A stretch of 64,000 bases of DNA from Cornus controversa (taxonomy: Eukaryota; Streptophyta; Magnoliopsida; Cornales; Cornaceae), in NCBI GenBank assembly GCA_026545225.1, contig CM048845.1:88315033-88379032 (forward strand), given 5' to 3'. Of this stretch, positions 22,502 through 34,537 are shown in pieces. A model generated the notes under the pieces. That model searched no databases and was not told where the DNA came from. It was given only the letters and a program-made list of their open reading frames with translations. Position 1 is the stretch's first letter. The number at the start of each line of letters is the position of its first letter. The translations under genes were made by a program, and so were the position numbers.

Positions 22502-22883
22502 TTTGTGGTGCAGCACTTCAAGGTGGGGAAATTGCTTGACGCAATTTTGGGTGTTGCCATTTTTTTCACGCATTATTATTATTATTTTTAAAACAAAGTT
22601 AAAGCAAACGCACACCCCACAACATACAATATGGCTCGAACTCTCAACATTTTCTTTGAGAGAAAGGTCATACCTTGAGCCAGTGGTTTGGTGGCATTTC
22701 TTTGCATATTTTTTTTTTGTAACAAAAAACAACTCACTCTATAGTCATTTTGAACTCTCGAATTATTTGAAAACGTTTGGTGCTTGTAATCGGGTTTTTT
22801 TTAATTACTAATTCTATATTTTTTTTTTTGTGAACATACGTCAAGTTCAGCAAACCATATGTTTTTTGTCATTACTTATTATT

Positions 22884-23456
22884 TTGGGTGAATTACTCTG
22901 ACGCCCCCTCAGAGTTTCCTTTATTATCTATAGCTTAATTGTGAAAAATAATATTGACACTCATATCAGAGTTACATATAAGAATCCAACAAAATCCCAA
23001 AGTGGATTCCAACAAAAATCGTTCGTGGATGGGTTGTGTGGTAGAGACTAGAGAGCGGGCTTGCAACGAGTGAGACTGAGTGTGTGTGTGTGTGAGAGAA
23101 AGCAGGGAGAGAGATTGCAGTGGGCGGTGGCGCCAACGACAATAAGGAACGACGATGGTGTTGGTGATCGAGGTGTCATGAACGTATTATGTATATATTA
23201 TATGTATAATATATAATAGGTAATATGTGATTTGTTTTAAAATTACAAGGGTAGTTGTGTGCAAAATAATGTTTTAAATAGTTATTTTATATTGTGAAAA
23301 AAAAAAAAAAATTTGGTGCACATAAGAGTCTTTTTGGTATTTGATTTTATCCTTTTAATTGATCTACAGACAACTAACAACAGAAAAGATCTGAGTAAGA
23401 TCAACCAAACTTCAAGAGAGGTTGACCAACCTCATAAAATATTAGGGTAATTCACT
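22884..23456. mobile_element. Probable TIR element of the same broad family, degraded
   Basis: The left end reads GGGTGAATTACTCTGACGCC and the right end GGGTAATTCAC; inside the right part is ACCAAACTTCAAGAGAGGTTGACC, similar to sub-ends of the neighbouring element. The inverted match is short, so this is a weak call. It contains a (TG)n stretch near 23080 and TATA-rich sequence near 23190. Confidence 0.35.
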
Positions 23457-23691
23457 GTATTATTTTTGGTTGGACATCGATATAACACGCTTATACATGC
23501 TTCAGTTGGTACTAAGGGTGCACAAAGAACAGGTGGAATCGAAACCATAGTTGAACTAAACCGAGCCGTTCACTACAGTTCATATAATATATAGATAAAT
23601 ACTAATATATTCTAAATTCTAATGTTCTATATATTTATATAATATAAGATATATAAATAAATACTAATAGTTTCTAATCTATTGTTATAAC

Positions 23692-23908
23692 TAGGGGTGC
23701 ACAAGTATGAGAGTGTATCTTGTCAATATTTTTTTTTTAAATAGAAAAAAGGTTAACATGTTGAAGAATCGGAACCGAAACCGAATTAAACTCAGCAATT
23801 CTAATTTTTAAATTAAAGTACATTTGAAAAAAACGACTCTAATTTCGATTCCACTAAAATTTCGATTCCACTAAAATTTGTAAAGAAGCGAATTCGTTTA
23901 CTCCCCTA
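23692..23908. mobile_element. hAT-like MITE
   Basis: Left end TAGGGGTGCACAAG; reverse complement of the right end TAGGGGAGTAAACG. Flanking octamers GTTATAAC and GTTCGTAC agree at five of eight bases. It is 217 bp and non-coding. A second start-like end, AAGGGTGCACAAAG, lies at 23514, so 23511-23691 is probably part of a related relic. Confidence 0.55.
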
Positions 23909-24179
23909 GTTCGTACAACAACACTGATGATAGCATGTACTCGTATATAATTAGAAACATGCATGTGCCAGCATGGTATTCAATTCATGTAGTTGGACAC
24001 AGCTGAAATAAGGTGACGAATATGCGTGAATTTATTTCAAACCGTAGGGGGCATTTGCGGCCTCCCTCTTTGACTGGTCATCAGACGATTATGCAGGAAA
24101 GATAATGCATCTTTAGGACTCCAAAAAAAAACAAATACTTAATGCCTAATAAAGCTACCAAAGAAGTTTACTTGGAAAG

Positions 24180-25990
24180 TGTTGGAAAAACATATGCCTA
24201 TGTGTTACTATTTAAAATATAAAACAATTAGACTAACACGTTAAATCACATATATCACATGTTATATAAACCATATGAAATATAACAGAACTTAAAATTT
24301 ATAAATACTGAAGAACCTGTAGATCGAAGCTAGAGTTAGACTTTATGTCCTTAAGACAATTATCGTCCCGCAATGGTGTTGAACGAACTCTTGACGACTG
24401 TCTCCCAGGATACAACGATCTTCATCTCAATCAGTAGTAACACTACAAACCAACTGAGTTTCTACGAACCACCTGTGTGTTTGTACTCTCTTAGACTTGA
24501 CTCCCTTAACCCGTTGATACAGACCAGACTACTAAGACTTACTGCCACTTGGGTTAGGCTATATAGGTTTTCAAACGTGAGAGAAGAAGTCTTAAAAATA
24601 TCCTTTACAAATGAAAGTAAGTGGCCTATTTATAGGCATACTAGTACCCTTTTAAAAATACCCGAATAGGCATGGGACACGTCCTTTGGTACCAAAGGTT
24701 ACAACTCGTACTGTTTCAACTTTAAACAATACTAATTGTGTCTATTCGATACTAACAGACACTTTTGGTGTCTGTTTCACATTTAATTTTCATTCAAATT
24801 TTCTAACAATCCCACACATGAATGAAAATTAATATAATTTAAAAAATGAACTTTGACTTCCACAAAAGAGTACAGTTGAAAAGTTATTGCATTGGGATAG
24901 ATAGCTTTTGGCCTTGAATCTTCCCTAGTGTAATATTATCGGATTTACTTGGCTAATTAGTGACATAAAATCTTGAACTATTCAGCCGTATGTGTAAAAT
25001 CAAACAATAGTATACACACAATACCTTTCCACACAAAGTTGGTTCTTTCAGTTGTGTTCATTTTGACCTTGAACAAATCCTAGTATTCATGAGTGCTCTA
25101 GAGAACTTAGCCTTGTCATTCTCATAGAAACGGCCTATTTCACACTCATATAGGTGATTCTCTATTAAGAGTATCCTGCCATACTCCACTTGGATTTCCA
25201 AGATATAGGAATCATTAAAAGCTTTTGCTTAACCTGATACCCACAACAGGCTCTGTGTCATAATAGGAATAGGTATAAGACAAAATCTTTCAGTGCTACT
25301 GGTGAGTCACTCAAAATTTCAGTTGTCCCTTTGAATCTAGATCTTGGGATCTCCAGTCAGCTAGATAGGGTTTCCATTAGGGTGACTCTTTAGTTTTAGG
25401 CTTTAAGCATATTCCCCTCAATGACATCATCACCTGCTCTCTAATTCAACCTTTCATATATGTGGCCACCAGGTTGTTCTTTGATCTATATACTCTATAG
25501 AGATTTTCTCATTTGAGAGCAGCGGCATAGGTGTTTGCCAGTTTGGAATATCCTTTAAGAATTTTTACCACTTCTAAATCATTCTTGCTTCATTTAAAGC
25601 AACTAACTTATATTCCATGCAAGACAACACCTTCAATATTAAAGACATGTCCATTTGTGGATCTAAAGTCTTTTATATCCCTTAATACCAATGTCAATCC
25701 TTGATAAATACAATCATTAATTTCAAGATGGATCTCAACCACCTCAATACAGTTAATATTTTCTTGGATTGCTTGTATATCAAGTTATGTGCAACTTGTC
25801 ATTTATATCAGAACAACATAGTTAGAAAACATGTCCATCTAGAGTATTTTTAGCATGCATCATACTCATTGACATGTAACCACCTAAACTATGTCATTGA
25901 TTTAGTGTTTGTTTCAATTTACATATAGATTTTTCAAGTTTGCACACTCTTTTTTCATAATCTAAAACTATGAACCCTCATTGATTATTT
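24180..25990 (-). mobile_element. Copia (Ty1) retrotransposon fossil: 3' pol remains and 3' LTR
   Basis: The LTR is 24180-24808 (TGTTGGAA ... TTCTAACA, 629 bp). On the minus strand it is preceded by a GTGTGGGAT purine-rich tract, the usual Copia polypurine signal. Between 24810 and about 25990 the antisense strand shows faint but ordered similarity to the last part of Copia pol: a KLEKSI-type reverse transcriptase stretch near 25950, then RNase H-like sequence (near 25600 and 25480). The copy is broken many times over and its 5' half is absent, ending where the Ty3 fossil begins at about 26000. It looks old. Confidence 0.75.
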
Positions 25991-26034
25991 CAAATCAATT
26001 TTTCATTAATAGAACCTTGTTACAATCCCTGCCT

Positions 26035-29000
26035 GCCTGCCACAATCCTCCAGCCGCCTAGGATCCTCCTGTCGGCTATGACCTTCCTGGCGAACAGGGC
26101 CCTCCAATCGGACTGGACCCGCTTGCTGCCCCTGATCTTCCCGGCTACAACGTGCCAGCTGCAGGACAAAGAGCCATGCAACCCCCTGGACAGATGAACT
26201 TCCCTGGGGCACACCCCAAAATCCCAAACGACCAGGGACGGATCGCAGCGTTAGAATGCCAAATCTGGAACTTGAATCAAAGTCTGGTTCAAATACTCCA
26301 ACAAAATACGACAATTCTGCAGTGCCTCCCTCTTGTGGCGCCAGTACCATCGCCGGGTCACCCTATCGATCCAAAAGGGGATGGTGTTGGGCGAGATAGT
26401 GAAATCCCAATAGAAGACGCAGCTCAGAACTGAGTAAGAGGTGGGACGAACCCAGTTACCTAGTCCCACTCGAAAAGAACCAACCCCATGGAAACTCGGG
26501 GCACCCAGGGAAAACTACCTATTATGACATGGAGATGCAGGACCTCAGAGCCAGGGGTAGAAAGCATGGCCCACGCCATAAGGGGAAAGGGCCCTGCTAT
26601 AGTAGAAGAGCTCGTCCAGCAAACCAACCTCCATTTCTCAGCGGGGATAATGAGTTGTCGTTTGTCCAACAAGTTCAAGATGTCCACCCTTGAAGGCTTT
26701 GATGGGACCAAGGACCCGTTAGATCATCTGGAGACCTACAAGGTTCTGATGCACCTCCAAAGAATACCAGATGAAATCCTATGTAGAGCTTTTCCTTCTA
26801 CATTGAAGGGTTCTGACTGGTCATGGTTCAACAACCTGAAACCAACATCTGTACGTTCCTTTAAAGAACTAAGCCAATTGTTCATAGGCAATTTTATTAC
26901 CGCCCGAAGGCACAGAAAGCCCGCCACCCATCTCCTGAACGTAAGACAGAATAAGGGGGAGTCATTGCGAGACTACATTAACCGGTTTAACAGGGAGATG
27001 TTGTAGATTGATGCTCTAGATGATAAGGTGGCAGTTATCGCATTCATGGGGGGGCCTACTGCCTTCAAAATTTTTGTACTCAATTTTCAAGCACCCTCCA
27101 GAAAGTATGTCTGAGCTACTCATGAAAGCCCAAAAGTATATGAACGCAGAGGATGCCCTTGATATGAGAAAGACAGACAGGAAAAAGGAAGAACATTCCA
27201 GTGAGGAAGATAGAGACCCCAAGTATGGTAAAATGTCATGGGGGCAGACCGATAAAGCATCATGTCATGAGTAGGGAGACAAGGGGCATATTGACTAAAG
27301 ACTTTAAAAGGGAGGCAGTTGGCCTATCCTTGGATTGTTGAGCATTTGTGGAAGTACCACCAGTAAGACTTTCTTTTAAAAGTTGTATTTACTTTAATTA
27401 TTCTAGCTGAAGCTCAATTTAATATCGAGCCTTAGGGCGATAGATCTGAGGTTTTTGCTCGAATAATCTCTGTTTGTTACTCAAATATCAATAACAATCC
27501 TTTTTGTTTCAAAATTTGTTGTTACAACTAAAAAAAAAAATACACAACCTTACGGGGATACACCTTCAAGGAGGGCTTTTAATGAAAAAGGCGGGATGGA
27601 TGAATCCCGAGAACAGTTTAACAGCCCTACGGGGGCACATCCCTACAAGGGCCCAGCCCTACGGGGATACACCTCCAAGGAGGGCCTTTAATGAAAAAGG
27701 CGGGATGGATGAATCCCGAGAACATTGTTTAACAACCCTACGGGAGCACAGCCCTATAAGGGTCCAGCCCTACGGGGGCACAGCCCTATGAGGGCCACCC
27801 TAAGGGGATACACCTCCAAGGAGGGCCTTTAATGAAAAATACGGGATTGATGAATCCCGAGAACATTGTTTAACAGCCCTACGGGGGCCCAGCCCTACGG
27901 GGTCACAGCCCTACAAGGACTCAGCCCTACGGGGTCATAGCTCTACAAGGGCCCAGCCCTACAGGGGCACAGCCCTACGAGGGCCACCCTACGGGGATAC
28001 ACCTCCTATAAGGGCCCAGCCCTACGGGGGCAGAGCCCTATGAGGGCCACCCTACGGGGATACACCTCCAAGGAGGGCCTTTAATGAAAAAAGTGGGATG
28101 GATGAATCCCGAGAACATTATTTAATAGCCCTATGGGGGCCCGGCCCTACGGGGTCACAGCCCTATAAGGGCCCAGCCCTACAAGGGCCCAGCCCTACGG
28201 GGGCACAATCCTACAAGGGCCACCCTACGGGGATACACCTTTAAGGACGCCCCTTTAATGAAAAAGGTGGGATGGATGAATCCCGAGAACATTGTTTAAC
28301 AACCCTACGGGGTCACAGCCCTACAAGGGCCCAGCCCTACGAGGGCCACCCTACAGGGATACACCTCCAAAGAGGGCCTTTAACGAAAAAGGCGGGATGG
28401 ATGAATTTTGAGAACATTGTTTAAACAGCCCTACGATGGCACAAGCCCAGCCCTACGGGGGCATAAGCCCAACCCTATAGGGGCCTAGCCTTACTACGAG
28501 GACACAACCACACCTTTTCAAATGGCCTATAATGAAAAATATGGGATGATTAATCCGAAAACATTATTGACCTACCCTACTGGGCCACAACATGTTAAAA
28601 GAGATTTTAGCAAAAGACAGGTAAGTCCCACCAAAGTGGTCACATGGCTTTATCAAGAGCCGTGCTATTAAGTTTATTAATTAGAGTTTATTAACCAAGT
28701 AAGTCATTGGCATAATGGTTAGGGTGAAACCATTAGAGCTTAATAGCTAAGGTTCGATTATTCAAAATGACAATCATTTTTATACATATATAAACCGGGT
28801 TCTTATATACCGGCCAAATGCCAGACCCAAGAAGAAACTAGCCTAACCAAAAATCGAGCCCAAGAAGAAATCGCCCGACCAAAAAACCAAGCCTAGGAAG
28901 AAACTGGCCCGACTAAGGACTGGCCCACCTGACTGGACGTGGTCGGGCCCACCGGGCTGAGCCCTAGGCAACCTGTCGGGCCCGCCTGGCCGAGCGTCGG

Positions 29001-29660
29001 GCCATGAGCAGCCGAGTTGGGCGCGGCTGGGCCCGCCTGGCTGGGCGAGTGCCCACGAGCGAGAAAAAAAAAAGGAAAAAGAAAAAAAAAAGAAAAAGAG
29101 CTTGTAGCGGTTTACAATCCACGAGTCAAGATAAAGCCCAGCAAGCCAAGATAAAGCCTAGCAGCCCAGCCAAAGTGTTCCTAAGGCCCGACGAGCAACC
29201 TTCATAAACAGGGGACATCTAATAGAGTGTTTGACTCCAATTCTAAAATATAACATCTGATAGAGTATTTGACTCCAATTATGAAACATACAACGTGGAG
29301 GTTGAGTTCAAGCTGACGTTGATAAGAAGTCTACTTTAACGAGGACTTCTCTATCTCCAGGAGCCAGTCTCCTATTAGGATACAGTTTCATTTGATCGCT
29401 ATAAATACAGAGACGGTCCATATACCAGGTACGCAATTAATGCCCCCTGAGTTCCTTTATAGCTTAAAAAGCCCTTTCGATTTCTGACTTGATCGTCGGA
29501 GCATAGTTGGTCGGCATCGCGCCGGTGCCCTCTCGATTACCCTTCTCTTGTCCTTTTTTACAAGTTGGCGTTTGAAGAGTTCGGGGTGAATTTTTGCTTC
29601 ATCAATTGGTTTGAAAAGAGTGGAAATCAACAAAAAGAGTGCAACATTGCACTTGCATAT
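26035..29660 (+). mobile_element. Ty3-type LTR retrotransposon fossil: gag remains, tandem array, LTR region
   Basis: Gag remains run from 26152 to 27274 on the plus strand: a coiled-coil-like N-terminal part (RIAALECQIWNLNQSLVQIL at 26248) and a retrotransposon gag core from 26680 (STLEGFDGTKDPLDHLETYK, then a LKGSDWSWFNNL block and FNREML). No protease, reverse transcriptase or integrase is visible, so the element is broken and internally reduced. A tandem array follows (27540-28560). The right part (about 28570-29660) looks like LTR sequence, with a CTATAAATACAG core promoter at 29399-29410 and a TGACTTGATCGTCGGAG leader phrase at 29485 that is common in plant Ty3 LTRs. Exact LTR ends are not resolved. 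Base composition is richer in GC than the surroundings. Confidence 0.7.
27540..28560 (+). repeat. Tandem array in the Ty3 fossil (CCCTACGGGG units)
   Basis: Units of roughly 110-185 bp repeat a fixed order: GGGGATACACCTCCAAGGAGG, then GGCCTTTAATGAAAAA, then CGGGATGGATGAATCCCGAG, AACATTGTTTAACA, and a variable number of short CAGCCCTACGGGG/CAAGGGC modules. About seven units can be counted. Two parts are palindromic on their own (CCTCCAAGGAGG and CGGGAT..ATCCCG). Array length between units varies because the short modules expand and contract. Confidence 0.8.
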
Positions 29661-29971
29661 ATTTATTATAGAATCCAACCTTTATTATATATATATATGT
29701 CTTTGTTAACTCTATAAACTCACAAGTTGCATACAAATATCAAATTATTATAGGGTTCACGAAATTATTTTTTGAACAAAGACAACCAATGAACTTTTTA
29801 GAGCATGTGAAGCTAAAGTTATATTCAGTATAAATTTCATCTTTTGGAGGTGTTGGAATCGTGTGCATTGAGAGAAAGGACGATGGAACTGCGCATCTAT
29901 TTTTTACTTTTATTATTTTTTTAAAGGTGGGCAATTTGGTCATTTTAGAGGAGCAAAATTTTGATTTTTTT

Positions 29972-30494
29972 TAGGGAAAAATGCATTCACACCCCCGAGG
30001 TTTGCCTTAAAGACATTTATATGCATAGTTTGCATAAACCTACACTTACACCCCTTGTCAGTACAAGGTCACCAACTAGCATGTGAAATTACAAAGTTAC
30101 CCATCAATATAATAACTATATTGTATTTAAAAAACAAATAGATTTAATAGACCAAATTGACCTTTAAATAAGGATGATAATGGCAATGCACCATGGTCAT
30201 ATTTCTCCTATTTATTGCATTAATCTAAAAAGTTGTAAATATAACATATTTTTATTATCTTAGATATACTGAAAGATTCATGTTAGAATTGTGTATTGGA
30301 CTGAACACATATTAGAAATTTAATTTCCTAGATATTGAATTAGTACGCTCAATACTTGTTCCTTGAAATGGAAGTGTAAATTTTTTAGAAAGGCTTAGGC
30401 TTCGCTTTTGGTGAAGACTAAAGAATTTTATCCATCTTTGGCTTCCATCCAACTGTGTGCATAAATTTATTTTGTTTATTTTGATTGAAGGTGG

Positions 30495-30525
<31 letters not shown>

Positions 30526-31185
30526 AGAAAGGCATATCCTTTTAAATTTTTGTTCTTTGTTTCTTTAACTATAGATGCTCTACTGAAAATTTCTTAAGTG
30601 TGCTCTTTTTAAAATAGTTTGTCTCATTGGTAGGTTTTTTTATTATTTTTTATTGTTTATTATTCTATATTATTGTGAATGTCATATTATGAATTTGTTC
30701 TTTTAGAACTATATAAAGTTGCATTTTTTGTTAAAAAAAAAAGTCATTTCTAAATAAAATACTAGAAATTATTTGGATGCTAGAAATTAAAATGCTCTAT
30801 TATTTGAATGATTTTCTTCTAGATAAAATGTTAGAAATTAAAGAAAAAATATCTATGTTAAAGAAAGCATTTTCCTTGAATTGTTATCTTCGATTCCTTT
30901 TGGGTCGATCTCAATGACTACATAATTTGAATGAAAGTTAAAATTGAAGCAACGGTAGTTTTGTAAAAGTGAAAATGTAAAATTGGGAGCAATATGGTCT
31001 TTTCAGTTAATGGAGGGGTAAAAAAGACATTTTGCACAATATTAATTTATTTTTTAACGGATGAATGATGGTTGGGGGTTGTATGCCTTGACACCTCAAC
31101 CTCAATGGGTGTGAGTGTAGGTTTAAGCAAATTATGCATATGAGTGTTTTTAGGACAAACCTCAAGAGGTGTGAGTGCATTTTCC
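29972..31185. mobile_element. TIR element, about 1.2 kb, ends AGGGAAAAATGCA
   Basis: The left end AGGGAAAAATGCATTCACACC is matched by the reverse complement of the right end AAGGAAAATGCACTCACACC, and the match runs on for about 85 bp through GAGGTTTG(C/T)C, TATGCATA(G/A)TTTGC and AAACCTACACT(T/C)ACACCC. The interior is AT-rich and non-coding. Target duplication is not clear because T-tracts flank both ends. Superfamily not settled. Confidence 0.65.
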
Positions 31186-31502
31186 TTCTTTTTTTTTAAC
31201 ATTAAAATATTGGGGGTAATAGGGTAAAATCACACCAAAAAGTAAGCTAATTTTGTTAAAAGGAAGGTGAGTGCAAGATTTTTGAAAAATTTTATCCGAG
31301 TGTAATTAGGTCAAACCTCAAGAGATATCAGTATATTTAAGTCTTAGTTTTATTGTGAGAATGAGAGTACCATATATTTAAAAGCGAGGGTAATGATTGT
31401 CTCGTTGTTTATGCCCTCACTTATGTGAAATAATACAACTAGTATCATTTATAAAAGTATTTACGTTCCCTTTTAGAATAACTCTAATCGTAATATTTCA
31501 TA

Positions 31503-32655
31503 GGGTTAAGTGCAAAAAACTCCCTCGTTATATACAGAATGTGCAAATACCTCCCCTGATGTTCAAATAATCCCCTATAGTATGGGTAACCATAGATCGG
31601 ATCGAATCGGATTAAACATAATCCTAATCTGATTCGCGGTCTACGGATTGGTAAATATGCAATCCGATCTGATCCGTGGGAAAGGCTCAATCTAATCCGA
31701 TCCAATCTATGAAATAACATATTGAATTGGATCGGATTGGGCTTAATCTAAACAACCCAATATAATTATTGTTTAACTAAGCCCCAAAATAATTTTTTAG
31801 CCTAAAAGATATAAGATATTATAATATTATTATTAAATGTTATAAAATACTATTATATATATATATAATAAATATTATAAATTCTAACGGATTGCCACGG
31901 ATCAGATTGGATCGGATTTCTAACCCCCTAATTCGTAATCCAATCTGTAGCTTACAAACTCTTATTTTTTAAATCTACAACCAATCTGTTAGTCATTCAA
32001 TTCGATCCAATCCGCTCGGATCGGATTTTCGGATTGATGAATTTTTTGTGCACTCCTACCTTATAGTTTTCAAATTATGCAAACAACTCCCTACAGTTTT
32101 CAAATTATTAATTTGTCGGTACTGGAATTAGAAAATGACAATAATACCCTTACAGTATTAAAAAAAAGAAAAAAAAAATGTTAGTGCAAAAAACACCCTC
32201 GCTAAACACCCCTGCAATTTATTATGCTCATATAACCCCCTACTATTTGTATCCGGTAAGCAAATACTCCTCTAGCAAATTTCTGTTCAAAAATAACCGT
32301 TGACCGTCATGTTTGACTTTTTTTGTAAAAAAAATTTTGAGATTACCCTTTGCACATTATAGGGCAAAGTGCAAAAAAAACCTGTCACTATATAGAAAAT
32401 GTGCAAATAGTTGTCTTGTTGTTCGAAACTCCTTGTCCATGTTGGACATTTTACATATTATAATTATTTTTTAACATTTTTTAATTTTGATACAGGCAAA
32501 TTGACGATTTCTCCTTATTTGCACAATTTGAAATTTGTAGGGAGTTAATTGAATATCACAGGGGAAGGGGGATATTTGCACATTTTATATATACTGAGAG
32601 ATATTTTTATACATTTTCTACATAGCAAGAGTTTTTTTTGCACTTTACCCTAAAG
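31503..32655. mobile_element. TIR element with GGGTTAAGTGCAAAAAA ends, with nested copies
   Basis: Left end GGGTTAAGTGCAAAAAACTCC; reverse complement of the right end AGGGTAAAGTGCAAAAAAAACTC, followed on both arms by an AATGTGCAAATA block. Related end-like phrases also occur inside (32182 AGTGCAAAAAACACCC and 32362 AGGGCAAAGTGCAAAAAA), so more than one copy has inserted here. A separate hAT-like element sits at 31581-32058. Non-coding. Confidence 0.55.
31581..32058. mobile_element. hAT-like non-autonomous element rich in GGATCGGATT
   Basis: CCCTATAG (31573-31580) and CCTTATAG (32059-32066) flank it, a seven-of-eight match to an 8 bp target duplication. The right end is GTGCACTCCTA, i.e. TAGGAGTGCAC inverted; the left end is TATGGGTAACC, a poor match, so the left TIR is degraded. 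The body repeats GGATCGGATTGG-like words on both strands. No coding capacity. Confidence 0.6.
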
Positions 32656-33030
32656 TGCAATAAGTAATGAATTTTTTAAAAAAAGGTCAAACATGACAGT
32701 CAATGGATATTTTTGAACGAAAATTCGTCAGTGAGGTATTTTGTTCATCGGAGATAACTAGTGGATACTAAACTATAGGAGTTTTTTTAACGGTATATAT
32801 TTCAAAAAAAAAAAATTGAAAGAATAATTAAATCAACTACTGTGGATGAATCCTGTAGACTGTCGGTAGCACTCCCCTACCTCGAATTTTGAGCCATCCC
32901 TAAAACTTTGTGGGCCAAACTTCTCATAAAAATAAAAATAACTCCAACTAGTGTTTGAGTGTTTTGGTCAAAGAGGAGTGGTACCAGCGGCTAAATATCT
33001 TCTTCTGGTCAAATTTCCAAACTGTGAATC

Positions 33031-33038
33031 CTATAAAT
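33031..33038 (+). promoter_or_regulatory. TATA box of the LRR protein gene
   Basis: CTATAAAT lies 51 bp upstream of the chosen ATG (33089), a usual plant spacing with a start site near 33060. It falls inside the upstream extension of the same open frame, which argues against a start at 32951. Confidence 0.6.
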
Positions 33039-33088
33039 GCCCCCACGAGCAATTGCCATCTCACTCATTTCCATTCTCCACCTCCAAA

Positions 33089-34537
33089 ATGATGCACTCT
33101 CTCTCTCATCTTCCCTCTCCTATCTTCCTCATTTTCCTCTCTCTCTCCACCTTCCAGTGCCTCACAGTGGCAACAGCAAAATGCCACGTGGATGACGAAG
33201 CGGGTTTGTTGGGTTTCAAATCGGGTATCACTGCAGACCCATCCGGTATGCTTGACTCGTGGAAACCGGGTACGGACTGCTGCTCATGGTCCGGCATATC
33301 TTGCCTAGTCACCAACCGAGTCACGAGTTTATCCCTCTACGGGCAACCCGACAAACCCAACAGCTTCTTGTCCGGTACAATCTCTCCGTCCCTCTCGAAA
33401 GTCCGGTACTTGGACGGAATATACCTCCAGAACCATCGAAACCTTTCGGGTCCATTCCCAAATTTTCTCTTTGGGTTACCGGATTTCAAATACGTCTACA
33501 TTGAGAACAACAAGTTATCTGGTCAAATACCCAGAAACATCGGTAAGCTGACCCGACTCTATGCACTGAGTTTCGAAGGGAACATGCTATCTGGTGAGAT
33601 ACCGAGTTCAATCTCCGAGTTGACTCAGCTGACTCAGCTCAAACTCGGCGGCAATCTTCTCACCGGCACGATTCCAATCGGAATTCGGCGACTCGTTAAC
33701 CTGACTTACCTAAGCCTAGACCAGAACCGGCTCTCCGGGAACATTCCCGATTTTTTCTCATCATTCACCGACCTCCGAATTCTTGAACTTTCCCACAACA
33801 AATTTTCCGGGAAAATTCCAGCTTCAATCTCAACTCTTGCACCAAAGCTAGCCTATCTTGAGCTGGGTCACAATGCCCTCACTGGGCAAATCCCTGATTT
33901 TCTGGGAAAATTCCATGCACTGGACACCTTGGATCTCTCATGGAATCGTTTCTCGGGAATTGTGCCAAAAAGTTTTGCAAATCTCACCAAAATCTTCAAT
34001 CTCGATCTCTCCCATAACTCTCTCATCGATCCCTTTCCCGTGATGAATGTGAAAGGTATCGAATCACTAGACTTATCATATAATCAGTTCCATTTAGTAC
34101 AAATTCCGAAATGGGTTACCTCATCTCCGATCATATACTCTCTCAAGTTAGCAAAATGTGGATTAAAGTTCATATTAGATGATTGGAAGCCATCGGAGAC
34201 ATACTTCTACGATTATATTGATCTTTCCGACAACGAAATATCAGGTAGTCCAGTCGGGTTACTGAACCGAACCGATTATCTGGTAGGATTTTGGGCTTCA
34301 AATAATGGGTTGCGTTTTAATATGGAGAGTATGAGATTTGTCCAGACCTTGAAGTACTTGGATTTGTCGAGAAATTTGGTATTTGGGAAGGTGCCCAAGG
34401 CTATTTCTGGGCTCAAAACGTTAAATGTTAGTCACAACCACTTGTGCGGTCAGATACCGGCGACGAAGTTTCCGGCGAGTGCATTTCTGGGTAATGACTG
34501 TCTGTGTGGTGCTCCATTACCAGCCTGCAAAGTTTAG
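33089..34537 (+). CDS. Secreted leucine-rich-repeat protein (At1g33590/DRT100-like)
   Basis: A single-exon gene of 482 residues. The open frame extends upstream to 32951, but I start at Met 33089 because it begins a signal peptide (LPSPIFLIFLSLSTFQCLTV) and the longer reading covers a TATA box. After cleavage near residue 30 comes an LRR N-terminal cap (DDEAGLLGFKSGI, then LDSWKPGTDCCSWSGISC with its paired Cys). About a dozen plant extracellular repeats follow (consensus LxxLxLxxNxLSGxIPxxI), including LYALSFEGNMLSGEIPSS and LDTLDLSWNRFSGIVPKS. The C-terminal cap ends in LCGAPLPACKV. There is no transmembrane or kinase segment, so a cell-wall or apoplastic role like polygalacturonase-inhibitor and DRT100 relatives is expected; the ligand is unknown. 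Length fits the family (about 470-480). Codon use and an uninterrupted frame suggest a live gene. Neighbours are all repeats. Confidence 0.93.
   Translation: MMHSLSHLPSPIFLIFLSLSTFQCLTVATAKCHVDDEAGLLGFKSGITADPSGMLDSWKPGTDCCSWSGISCLVTNRVTSLSLYGQPDKPNSFLSGTISPSLSKVRYLDGIYLQNHRNLSGPFPNFLFGLPDFKYVYIENNKLSGQIPRNIGKLTRLYALSFEGNMLSGEIPSSISELTQLTQLKLGGNLLTGTIPIGIRRLVNLTYLSLDQNRLSGNIPDFFSSFTDLRILELSHNKFSGKIPASISTLAPKLAYLELGHNALTGQIPDFLGKFHALDTLDLSWNRFSGIVPKSFANLTKIFNLDLSHNSLIDPFPVMNVKGIESLDLSYNQFHLVQIPKWVTSSPIIYSLKLAKCGLKFILDDWKPSETYFYDYIDLSDNEISGSPVGLLNRTDYLVGFWASNNGLRFNMESMRFVQTLKYLDLSRNLVFGKVPKAISGLKTLNVSHNHLCGQIPATKFPASAFLGNDCLCGAPLPACKV

Noticed and set aside
28697-28770. tRNA-like sequence (CATAATGGTTAGGGTG)
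   Set aside because: No anticodon stem or B box can be formed in the expected positions.
29004-29207. Lys-rich open frame in the Ty3 fossil
   Set aside because: Low-complexity A-rich run inside LTR-type sequence with no family match.
32951-33088. Longer start of the LRR protein (46 extra residues)
   Set aside because: It would put a TATA box and 5' leader in the coding region and bury the signal peptide.
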